Notes under the pieces: generated by a model
Databases searched by the model: none
What the model saw: only the letters and a program-made list of their open reading frames with translations
What the model was told of the DNA's origin: nothing
In this document: one piece after another, positions 28,110 through 35,907 of the stretch
Position numbering within the stretch: the stretch's first letter is position 1
Layout: each line of letters starts with the position of its first letter
NCBI GenBank assembly: GCA_002842035.1
Contig: PHBP01000001.1
Span: forward strand, 467,557-531,556
DNA: 64,000 nucleotides
Direction of reading: 5' to 3'
Origin: Candidatus Cloacimonetes bacterium HGW-Cloacimonetes-2
GTDB taxonomy: Bacteria > Cloacimonadota > Cloacimonadia > Cloacimonadales > Cloacimonadaceae
Position numbers and translations under genes: made by a program

Positions 28110-28180
28110 ATCAAGAGCAGATCAAGAGCAAATCAAGTCGAACGTGGTTCGAGGTGATTTCGACTTGATTTGCTGGTGAT
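28110..28180. repeat. 71-nt modular palindrome, copy 3
   Basis: Units ATCAAGAGCAG, ATCAAGAGCAA, ATCAAGTCGAA; centre CGTGG; inverted units TTCGAGGTGAT, TTCGACTTGAT, TTGCTGGTGAT. The tail ATGCTGTAGATCATAGGCAA follows directly. It lies between the end of the Ehr cluster and the TPR-protein operon, both on the minus strand. Confidence 0.85.
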
Positions 28181-28253
28181 ATGCTGTAGATCATAGGCAA
28201 GGATGCAGAAAACTTGCATTTGAAAGCCTGTATGAACTCCTTAAGAATAGTCT

Positions 28254-29618
28254 TTAGAAAGCCTTTATCAAGATCAATACAGGCGATAGCACCGCTGCAA
28301 TCAGGAGCAGATAACCGGGCAAGTAGCTGAGTACATGCAGTTTTGCACGTTCATCACTCTTTCCCATACTGATCGCAAGGATAGCCCTGCCCAGTCCATA
28401 AGCAATGATCGACAGGAGTATGGCCCAGATCGCCAATAGCAGATAGTTACCGCTCTGGATGAAAGCAAATGCGATGAAGAACTCGCTCAAAAAGAGTGGT
28501 GAAGGCGGCAGTCCGATGATGAAGACAAAGCCCAGCATCCAAAGCCAGGCAGATGCGGGATGTCGCGAGAGCAAGCCGGAGCACTTGGTATATTCTTTAT
28601 TGGCATAGAGATAATAGATATTCCCGGCTGTCAGGAAGAGGCTTGCTTTGACCAATGAGTGACCCATCACGTGTATTATCCCGGCGCGTCCGGCAGCACC
28701 GCCCAAGGCAAAAGCGATCAGGATGATGCCCATATTCTCAATAGATGAATATGCCAATAGACGCTTGAAATTGCTGATTTTGATAATGAAGACTGCTGCG
28801 ATAAAGACCGAGAGCATACCCAGCCCCATAAAGAGCTGCCCGGCAATCCTGCCTTCTCCTGCTGCCTGCATCACAGCCTGCATCCTGATCAAAGGTAGCA
28901 GCGCTGTATTGAGCAGTGCTCCGGAAAGCAGGGCAGAGACCTGAGCAGGAGCTTCCGAATGTGCATCCGGAAGCCAGAAATGCAGCGGAGCAAAGCCCGC
29001 TTTGGTGCCAAAACCAATTAGCATAAAGACGAATGAAAGTTTCAGCCAGAACGGCGAAAGACTGCCCACGCGGGCAAGAATCTGAGGAACCAGCAGGCTG
29101 GGAACAGCACCCTGGGCAATGATCAGGAGCAGGACGCCCACAAATGCCAAGGCGATCCCAATCGAACAGATAAAGAGATACTTCCATGCAGCTTCGAGCG
29201 ACTCCTTGTGGTGCTCAAAGCTGATCAACATCGCACTCGCCAGGGTTGTAGTCTCCACAAAGACCCAGATAAGCCCCAGGTTTTGCGATAAATTGGCAGA
29301 ATCCATCGAGGCGACAAATGCCATCAGGCATACAGCGTAAATGCTGCTCTGTCTGGGACTGAGATTGTGCTTGATGCCGTAGGTATATAGAGCGGAGGCC
29401 AGATAGAGGATGGCTGAGATCAGGAAGAACAAGGCAGCATAAGAATCCACGCCAAAAAAAATAGCCACAGGATTCTGTGGCATTACAAATGCAATCCCCA
29501 GCCCCAGATGCAGGATGCTGTGGATCAATACGAGAGCACTATCCAGCTTTGTGTTCTTGATAAGAATTGCCCCGATGGAGGCTAGTAGCGGAAATGACCA
29601 TAGCAAAAGGTAGTGCAT
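28254..29618 (-). CDS. Ehr complex proton-pump subunit, HyfF/NuoN-like
   Basis: 454 residues, about 13-14 transmembrane helices, of the NuoL/M/N-MrpD antiporter-like family. The channel residues are present: Glu in WVFVETTTLASA (helix 5), Lys in GFGTKAGFAPLHFWLPDAHSEA (broken helix 7) and Lys in HSLVKASLFL (helix 12). These support ion translocation. Last gene of the minus-strand cluster; it follows the HyfE-like gene by one base. In hydrogenase-4 the equivalent is HyfF. Confidence 0.85.
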   Translation of the reverse strand: MHYLLLWSFPLLASIGAILIKNTKLDSALVLIHSILHLGLGIAFVMPQNPVAIFFGVDSYAALFFLISAILYLASALYTYGIKHNLSPRQSSIYAVCLMAFVASMDSANLSQNLGLIWVFVETTTLASAMLISFEHHKESLEAAWKYLFICSIGIALAFVGVLLLIIAQGAVPSLLVPQILARVGSLSPFWLKLSFVFMLIGFGTKAGFAPLHFWLPDAHSEAPAQVSALLSGALLNTALLPLIRMQAVMQAAGEGRIAGQLFMGLGMLSVFIAAVFIIKISNFKRLLAYSSIENMGIILIAFALGGAAGRAGIIHVMGHSLVKASLFLTAGNIYYLYANKEYTKCSGLLSRHPASAWLWMLGFVFIIGLPPSPLFLSEFFIAFAFIQSGNYLLLAIWAILLSIIAYGLGRAILAISMGKSDERAKLHVLSYLPGYLLLIAAVLSPVLILIKAF

Positions 29619-29619
29619 T

Positions 29620-30255
29620 CTAATCCCTCAATGTGGAGAGCTCATCGCTGTGAGCGTCGTCAAAAGTATTGCTGATTCGCTTGATAAAGAGCACCGCAAT
29701 CAGGATGGAGAGCAGTATATCCAGCGATACTCCCAGGCTAACCACCATCGGCATTTCGCTGCCTATCGCCAACGATAACATAAAGATACCATTCTCCATA
29801 ATAAGATAGCCCATCAAGTGAGTGATCAGTTTCTTATTGGCGATGATGATAAAGAGTCCCTTTAGAATTGCAGCAAAGGCGATACCAAAGTGCAGAGGAT
29901 AGATGCTGTGGCTGCCTTTTCCGCTCCACAACGCGATAAAGAAGCTAAAGGCAAAGATGATGGTCATACTCCCCAAAGAAAAGAAATTGGAGACCGAGGG
30001 CTCGACCTCCCGTTTGGTCTTGTTTTTCTTGATTGTATCACTGATAAACCAGGGGATCAGTATTGCTTTGAAGACGATGGTCTCCAGCGCTACAAAGACA
30101 AATTCCCACAGGTTTAGCTCGTTGGTCTTGAGTACTGTAAGCGCAAATAGGATCAACCCTTGCCAGACCAGGATGCGTACTATGCCGCTGAGCATATTGG
30201 TGATTGAGGCAAAAAGCAGCGAGATGCCAAACAGGATCAATAGAATATCTGCCAT
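29620..30255 (-). CDS. Ehr complex membrane subunit, HyfE/NuoK-like
   Basis: 211 residues, about six helices. The second half has the NuoK/MrpC-like layout with a conserved polar pattern (HLMGYLIMENGIFMLSLAIGSEMPMVVSLGVSLDILLSIL), including the membrane Glu in MENG. The N-terminal half (AVLTN-like plus WEFVFVALETIVFKA) is the extension found in HyfE. The last 25 residues are a hydrophilic tail. Start ATG at 30255 overlaps the previous stop by one base. Confidence 0.8.
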   Translation of the reverse strand: MADILLILFGISLLFASITNMLSGIVRILVWQGLILFALTVLKTNELNLWEFVFVALETIVFKAILIPWFISDTIKKNKTKREVEPSVSNFFSLGSMTIIFAFSFFIALWSGKGSHSIYPLHFGIAFAAILKGLFIIIANKKLITHLMGYLIMENGIFMLSLAIGSEMPMVVSLGVSLDILLSILIAVLFIKRISNTFDDAHSDELSTLRD

Positions 30256-31172
30256 CAGAATCCTCCCAGGTTGTTTACTATCAGGGCTGTCAGCACCAGC
30301 AAGGCAACTGAAAGCGGAATGATCACAAGCTCCAGATTGCGGCTGATCCGGTAGCGCGGGATAATCGATTCTACCAGACCGGTCAAGATTGCCAGCGCCA
30401 GATTACCGCCTATGAAGATAAAAGGAATGCCTATGCTGATGGCATTGCCGGGAATTAGGAAGTTACTGATCAGAGCAGAGTAAATCACCATCTTCAGCGC
30501 TGCAGAGTAATGCACAAAAGCCAGATTGATCCCGCTGGTATCGAGCACCATCACCTCGTGGATCATTGTCAGTTCCAGATGCGTCGCAGGATCGTCAAAA
30601 GGCACCCTCGCACCCTCTACCAGCATCATAATGAAGAGCCCCATAGCGGTCAGGATGGCGATGATCACGCTCCATTCATTGAAGATATTGACGCTGTGCA
30701 TATAAAAGAGACTGCCCATACTGTCAAAACCCACGGAGTAAGCCAGTGAACCAATGATTAGTAGAAAAGCAGGCTCCAAAAAGGCTGTGAAGGAGATCTC
30801 CCTCGATGCGCCCATTCCTTCAAAGCTGCTGCCTGTCTCCATCGCGGCAATAACCGTAGCTGCCTTGGATAGAGCCAGCAGGCTCATAAAGAGAAAGAAA
30901 TCTCCCTTAAAACTGACCAGGGATTCTTTTGAGCCAAAAGGCACCAGCATCGCAGCACAAAAGACAGATACCATCGCAAGCACCGGAGCTATCCTGAAGA
31001 CTATCCCGGAGCTAATGCTGTGAATCTCGGATTTGCGCAGCAGTTTAAAGAAGTTGTAATAAGGCTGCAGTATCGATGGCCCTTTCCTGCCTGCCCAGAC
31101 AGCTTTGGTCTTGGTAATCAAACCTACAAAGATCAGTGGCAGGAAGATAATAAAGATGAGATTCGTAAGCAC
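30255..31172 (-). CDS. Ehr complex membrane subunit, HyfC/NuoH-like
   Basis: 305 residues, eight helices. It contains the NuoH loop motif PFDDPATHLELTMIHEVMVLD near residue 195 and an early GPSILQPYYNFFKLL, both typical of complex I subunit 1 and of the group 4 hydrogenase subunit HyfC/HycD. It forms the membrane side of the quinone- or hydrogenase-module junction. Start is GTG at 31172, sharing one base with the upstream stop. Confidence 0.88.
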   Translation of the reverse strand: MLTNLIFIIFLPLIFVGLITKTKAVWAGRKGPSILQPYYNFFKLLRKSEIHSISSGIVFRIAPVLAMVSVFCAAMLVPFGSKESLVSFKGDFFLFMSLLALSKAATVIAAMETGSSFEGMGASREISFTAFLEPAFLLIIGSLAYSVGFDSMGSLFYMHSVNIFNEWSVIIAILTAMGLFIMMLVEGARVPFDDPATHLELTMIHEVMVLDTSGINLAFVHYSAALKMVIYSALISNFLIPGNAISIGIPFIFIGGNLALAILTGLVESIIPRYRISRNLELVIIPLSVALLVLTALIVNNLGGF

Positions 31173-33070
31173 TATTTCACCCCCAATACCCAGATCAATA
31201 GAGCTATCAGCGCTATCAGCAGCCAGGTGATATAGCTATTCGTACGTCCGTTATGTATCCCGGAAAAGAGCTTCAAAAAGCGAGTGATCAGGGTTGACGA
31301 ACTGCGGATCAAACCACTATCCAAATAGTCTGTCACTTGTTCCTCAAAGGCAATCGAGCCGGGGAAGTATCCCTTTGGGGCATCGAGCTTGGCCCTCTTG
31401 TACAGAAGAGGCTTCAAAAAGTATGACAGCGGATCGATGTAAGCATTGGCTGTATATTGCATCTTTCCGGTTGTTCCGTGATAGCCGCAGCCCCAGGTGG
31501 GATAGAGCTTTGTCTTGCAGATTCTGCACTTTACGAGGTAGATCGCAAAAAAACAGATCAACAGCATCCCCAGTACCAGTGAAACCATTTGTAACACACC
31601 TACCAGGCTGTGATAGGATCCCAACGTGAGACCGTATTCCTGCAGCAGCCTATCCATAATCGACAGAGGAAGCCAGCCAAAGAGCCCAAAGACGAGGCTC
31701 AGGATTCCCAGGATCATAGGACTGATCAGGAGGGAAGCTCCGGGTTCTACTGCCTTTGCAGCAGCTTCACTGCGTGGATTTCCACCAAACACTATCGAAT
31801 ACAGCTTTGTAAAAGCGATCAAAGCGAGAGCGCTGACGATTGCCAGAATAGCTCCGGCAACAGCTGAGCTAATGCTTTGAGCCAAGCTGGCTTTCCCAAA
31901 GCCCAGGATAATACTGCCAAAGATCACCAGTTCCGAGATGAAGCCACAAAAGAGCGGTAAAGCAGAGATCGATGCCATCCCACCCAGAAAGAGCTTGGAA
32001 CTCATCGACATCCGCTTGTCCAATCCTCCCAAAGCATTGCAATCCAAGCTGTGACAAGCCAGCAGCACATTACCGCTCAGGTAAAAGAGCATAGACTTGA
32101 AGATGCTGTGAAAGAGGCAGTGCAAAAGGGCTCCCAACAAGGCAAGGCTTGCCATCGCCGGATTGTTCAATACCAAGCCCAATTGCCAGAAACAGATCGC
32201 TATCCCGATAATGCCGATATTCTCGATCGAGGAATAGGCGAGGGAACGCTTCAGATGTCCCTCAGCCATAGCGTGGATCACACCATTGAAAGCGGTAATC
32301 AGCGATATTGCCAGCAGGATGTATAGCTCAAAGGCTTGCCAGGAACTGCTCAGCATCACCCAGATGATTCCAAAGATACCAGTCTTGATCATCAATCCGC
32401 TCATCATCCCGGAGAGATGCGAGGGTGCCACTGGATGCGCCTTGGGCAGCCAGGAATATAATGGAAAGAATCCTGCCTTGAAGGCAAATCCTGCTAATAA
32501 AAGCCACTTGGCATAACCCCCTATTCTCACCGAGTCCAGCATAAAGCTCCCGCTCTCCAGATACAAGAAGGCAAATCCGGCCAATAGTACCATTGCTCCA
32601 ATCTGCATCGTTACGAGGTAGTAGAGCGCTCCGCTACGGGTTTCCTCGCTATCCCGGTCGTAGAGAATCGCCAGAAAGGAGCTCAGACTCATCAATTCCC
32701 AAGACAGCATAAAGATCAGGCTGTTTGCAGAGAGCAATACCAGATGCATCGAGATAAACATCAGGCTCAGCCATATCAGATGAGATGCCATACCCTTGGT
32801 GGGATGTGCCTTGAGATAGGCTTGTGCATAGATGGTTCCGATTGGAAAGCCGAGGCTAAAGATCAGCCCAAACCACGCTGCCAAAGGGCTACAGCTTAGC
32901 CAGGGCAGACTCACACCTTCCAGGGTCACCCCCGGGATCAGCAGATGCTTTAGATATCCTCCAAAGCTCATTGCAGAAGCCAGGCAGACCAGGATCGTGA
33001 ACCACCCGGCTCGTTTCATCACAGCCGGGAGCATTGCGAGCAAAAGGACCATTATCCCCAAAAGGATCAT
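31172..33070 (-). CDS. Ehr complex large membrane subunit, HyfB-like
   Basis: About 632 residues. MrpA/NuoL-type helices cover residues 1-500 with Lys in GFAFKAGFFPLYSWLPKAHPVAPS and Glu in ELMSLSSFLA; the C-terminal region holds the HyfB motif TWGCGYHGTTGKMQYTANA near 540, then a final helix. The frame runs upstream to 33130, but the first 20 residues overlap the small-subunit gene and lack membrane character; the ATG at 33070 gives an ATGA overlap and starts the first helix. It probably pumps ions. Confidence 0.88.
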   Translation of the reverse strand: MILLGIMVLLLAMLPAVMKRAGWFTILVCLASAMSFGGYLKHLLIPGVTLEGVSLPWLSCSPLAAWFGLIFSLGFPIGTIYAQAYLKAHPTKGMASHLIWLSLMFISMHLVLLSANSLIFMLSWELMSLSSFLAILYDRDSEETRSGALYYLVTMQIGAMVLLAGFAFLYLESGSFMLDSVRIGGYAKWLLLAGFAFKAGFFPLYSWLPKAHPVAPSHLSGMMSGLMIKTGIFGIIWVMLSSSWQAFELYILLAISLITAFNGVIHAMAEGHLKRSLAYSSIENIGIIGIAICFWQLGLVLNNPAMASLALLGALLHCLFHSIFKSMLFYLSGNVLLACHSLDCNALGGLDKRMSMSSKLFLGGMASISALPLFCGFISELVIFGSIILGFGKASLAQSISSAVAGAILAIVSALALIAFTKLYSIVFGGNPRSEAAAKAVEPGASLLISPMILGILSLVFGLFGWLPLSIMDRLLQEYGLTLGSYHSLVGVLQMVSLVLGMLLICFFAIYLVKCRICKTKLYPTWGCGYHGTTGKMQYTANAYIDPLSYFLKPLLYKRAKLDAPKGYFPGSIAFEEQVTDYLDSGLIRSSSTLITRFLKLFSGIHNGRTNSYITWLLIALIALLIWVLGVK

Positions 33071-33819
33071 TTTACCCTCCCCAGTAGTGAACAGATGGCA
33101 TGGATTATGCTGAGCGGATGTGCGGGACATCCCGGGATATAGAGACTAACGGGATGATCCACCAGAAACGATCTATCCAGCGCAGAACTCTCTGCAAAAA
33201 CTCCTCCGCTTATAGCACAGGCACCGCAGAGGATGAGCAGCTTGGGCTCCGGGATGGCTTCCCAGGTCTCTTTTAGCGCTATTGCCATATTCTCCGTGAT
33301 CGGCCCTGTGATTATCAAAGCATCTGAATGACGGGGTGAAGCCACCACGTCCACGCCATAGCGTCCCATATCAAAATTTACATTGGAGCATGCTCCCAGC
33401 TCCAGTTCACAGGCATTACAGCCACCGGCGGAGACATTACGCAAGGCGAGCGACCGCCCAAAGAGCTTTGCCAGGGCAGGATCAGGCTTCACAACCGGAA
33501 CACTGCTGGATAGCTTATCCTCTTGCCAGCGAACGATCAGACCTTCGCGGGTCTGAGATGCCATACGAAAATCGGGATCAAACCTGAAAGTATCCGGGTA
33601 GAGACGCTGACACTCGCCACAAAAGTTGCACTTGCCGAGATCTATGCTAAGACCTTCAATCGCTTTACAAGGACATATCTCTGCGGCATTGCTGAATATC
33701 TCACGATCGGGACTCAGGATCCTGGGAAGCCCCGGGAAAGCCTCGTTGATCTTTGCCTTCAGGGGATCCGGTATGGCTTGATAGCCGTGACCGAGGCGTG
33801 CTTTGATCAGCTCAAACAT
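33067..33819 (-). CDS. Ehr complex small subunit with fused half-ferredoxin, HyfI/NuoB-like
   Basis: 250 residues. The C-terminal part (115-250) is the NuoB/hydrogenase small-subunit fold with all four cluster cysteines: GGCNACE (Cys 124, 127), CGAC (188 or 191) and PGCPAHP (221). The N-terminal part (about 40-80) is a ferredoxin-like domain that keeps the three Cys of the second motif (CNFCGEC, 64-70) and the 'CP' Cys of the first (49), so it should hold one 4Fe-4S cluster and has lost the other. It would carry electrons towards the NuoB-type cluster. GGAGGG precedes the ATG. Confidence 0.85.
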   Translation of the reverse strand: MFELIKARLGHGYQAIPDPLKAKINEAFPGLPRILSPDREIFSNAAEICPCKAIEGLSIDLGKCNFCGECQRLYPDTFRFDPDFRMASQTREGLIVRWQEDKLSSSVPVVKPDPALAKLFGRSLALRNVSAGGCNACELELGACSNVNFDMGRYGVDVVASPRHSDALIITGPITENMAIALKETWEAIPEPKLLILCGACAISGGVFAESSALDRSFLVDHPVSLYIPGCPAHPLSIIHAICSLLGRVK

Positions 33820-33831
33820 CGCTATCCCTCC

Positions 33832-35286
33832 TCATAAGTCATTCCCGCAGTAGGAAAGATCAAAGCTCTTGTTGCACAGCGGAAAATCAGATATACTCTC
33901 ACCACGCACTGCCAAAGCCAGGGCAAACCAATTGTGCACAGATGGATCATAGACCCTGTAAAACTCCGTATTCGCTTGTGAATCTGTCTTTACCACGTGG
34001 ACAATCCTTCCCCGCCAGCCTTCCACGATCGAGATTGCCAATCTATCCGGCACCGGAAGAGGAAGCTGTTCTCTATCCGGATTGCTCAGATCAGGCAAAC
34101 GCGTCAAGAGTTCTTCTATCATCGTAAGCGATTGCATTGTTTCTTGATAGCGTAGCCAAGCCCGGGCGTGCACGTCACCGGTCTCGCAGATCAGGACTTC
34201 ATAATCGGCTTGGGCAGGCAGGGGAAAGCCACTTCGGGCATCCCTCACCAAACCTGCCGCCTTGGCAGTGACACCACTCAGATTGAGATCAATCGCGTTT
34301 TGCATAGTAATCGATCCTGTGCTGTCAAAGCGATTCTGCACACCAGCACTGGAGAAAAGAGCTTTGGCAGCCTTATCTATCTGGAGGCGAGCTTCAGAGA
34401 GAGTCCGGCGCAGAGTCTTATTCTGCTCTTTGGAAATGCCATAATTCACCCCGCCCGGAGCCAGCCAGCGCTTGCCAAACCGGCTTCCGCAGATCGCCAA
34501 ACTTGAGTTTATTATAGTAGTGCGCAGAGCAGCAAAGAAATTCAAGCCCGAAAGATATGCCACATCCCCGGAAAGAGCTGAGAGATCTGCCAAGTGCATT
34601 GCGATCCGTTCCAGTTCCAGGGCTATGTTTCTGATTGCAGCAATCGCAGCGGGCACACGCACATCACATAGAGCTTCCACTGCCAGGCAATAAGCCAGTC
34701 CATTCCCGATCGCGGTATCTCCCGCAATGCTTTCCGCCAGGCTGATTTTTCGCCTTAGGTCGCCCTGTTCCAAAAGCTTCGCCACCCCTCTGTGCTGATA
34801 ACCAAGCTGGATCTCCAGATGCTCAATCGTCTCTCCACGGCAGATAAAACGGAAATGCCCTGGCTCGATCACACCCGCGTGCACAGGACCCACCCCTACC
34901 TCGTGCAAAGAGGGGGAATCACTCGCCAGGAAAGGATGAGCAGCCATCTTATTCCCACTGGTCTTGGGATAGCGCAATGGTTTTAGCCAGGGATGCCCCA
35001 GAGGTATAATCCCGGTTTCTTCCCATAGTTCACGCTCCAGGATATGAAAAGCAGGGATGTCCGCACTCAGGCTGGGATAAGCACGGCTCTCAGGGACCCT
35101 GGTGTATAGTACATTGGGCTTTTCTCCATCTTTCGCCATCCCGCAGTACAGATTCTGAGCATCGCTCGAAAAGAGAAAGAGCGGATAATAGCCGCGGCTC
35201 CAGAGCGAGAATATACTGCCCTGAAACTCCGTATAAGATTGAAAATCTATGATATTACAGATCAAGGGATTATGATTATCTTCCAT
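33832..35286 (-). CDS. Ehr complex large subunit, HyfG/NuoCD-like without NiFe ligands
   Basis: 484 residues: a short NuoC-like N-terminus (about 1-110) fused to a NuoD/hydrogenase large-subunit domain. The family is recognised by GPVHAGVIEPGHFRF and LGYQHRGVAKLL near 132-172. The places where a [NiFe] hydrogenase has Cys-x-x-Cys are altered: Ala188 and Thr191 in SIAGDT, and DLSYC (476-480) at the C-terminus instead of DPCxxC. The protein therefore should not bind nickel-iron; this is the mark of energy-converting hydrogenase-related (Ehr) complexes, whose substrate is unknown. First gene of the six-gene cluster. No maturation genes lie nearby. Confidence 0.85.
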   Translation of the reverse strand: MEDNHNPLICNIIDFQSYTEFQGSIFSLWSRGYYPLFLFSSDAQNLYCGMAKDGEKPNVLYTRVPESRAYPSLSADIPAFHILERELWEETGIIPLGHPWLKPLRYPKTSGNKMAAHPFLASDSPSLHEVGVGPVHAGVIEPGHFRFICRGETIEHLEIQLGYQHRGVAKLLEQGDLRRKISLAESIAGDTAIGNGLAYCLAVEALCDVRVPAAIAAIRNIALELERIAMHLADLSALSGDVAYLSGLNFFAALRTTIINSSLAICGSRFGKRWLAPGGVNYGISKEQNKTLRRTLSEARLQIDKAAKALFSSAGVQNRFDSTGSITMQNAIDLNLSGVTAKAAGLVRDARSGFPLPAQADYEVLICETGDVHARAWLRYQETMQSLTMIEELLTRLPDLSNPDREQLPLPVPDRLAISIVEGWRGRIVHVVKTDSQANTEFYRVYDPSVHNWFALALAVRGESISDFPLCNKSFDLSYCGNDL

Positions 35287-35295
35287 AGTACGACG

Positions 35296-35324
35296 CCTCT
35301 ACAAAGCAATCGCAATAGTGTCAA
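35296..35324 (-). promoter_or_regulatory. Candidate promoter of the Ehr cluster
   Basis: Minus strand: perfect -35 TTGACA (35319-35324), 17-nt spacer, -10 only TAGAGG (3 of 6). The -35 position just before the first gene makes it plausible; the -10 is weak. Confidence 0.35.
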
Positions 35325-35443
35325 GCACTTTTGCCTGGGGCAGATGGATAAAGCCTTATATCGCTAGTTCTTACACTTTCTTAATGAGCTTACTGGTTAC
35401 ACTCTATACACTTATTAAAAGAGCCATAGCACTTCAGATTGTG

Positions 35444-35493
35444 CTCACACTACTATATGGGGGACAGATCCGGAGAATTTGGGACAGATCTGA
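35444..35493. repeat. GGGGGACAGATC-type intergenic repeat, copy B
   Basis: CTCACACTACTATAT, GGGGGACAGATC and TTTGGGACAGATC in the same order as at 8961-9009, with changed bases between the two motifs. It lies in a 620-base gap with no definite gene. Confidence 0.6.
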
Positions 35494-35622
35494 AAAAACC
35501 TGAAAAAAATATTCGCTATCCACTATCCGGCTTCACCGCAAGTGCAGGCAGATCCGTCGATTATGGGGATTGGGATATTGAGATCGGAGTTGCCAGGAAC
35601 AGGTACTTATGTTTAGTCTCTG

Positions 35623-35856
35623 ATGATATTGACAGAAAGAAGAAGCATTGAAAGGTGGCTCGAGGTGATACTGGATGACTGCACCAGAGACAGCAGTCTG
35701 GATGATGCCCGTGAGTATATTAAAGCACTCGCACCCTGGATCAAAGACGATCAGATCGAATACGACTCAGAGATGAACCCGGTGGGTGTATCCGGAGCGC
35801 ATACTCCGTTTCCACCATTTCATTGGAAGTGTAGGACTAGTACAACCATCGTATGA
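35623..35856 (+). pseudogene. Possible phage minor-head protein fragment
   Basis: 77-residue open frame without a good ribosome site. It ends in GAHTPFPPFHWKCRTST, which resembles the PP-F-H-x-x-C-R end of phage head-morphogenesis (SPP1 gp7/Mu F-like) proteins; the rest is a charged helical stretch. The usual N-terminal fold is absent, so this could be a decayed prophage remnant. No other phage gene surrounds it. It could also be a chance frame. Confidence 0.3.
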
Positions 35857-35907
35857 TACTGTCAACGAGCCTCAAATCAAGTGTTTAGTTCGTAGATCTA
35901 ATAGACT

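Noticed and set aside
33832..35286. Active [NiFe] hydrogenase large subunit
   Set aside because: Both Cys pairs that bind the metals are lost, so I called it Ehr-like.
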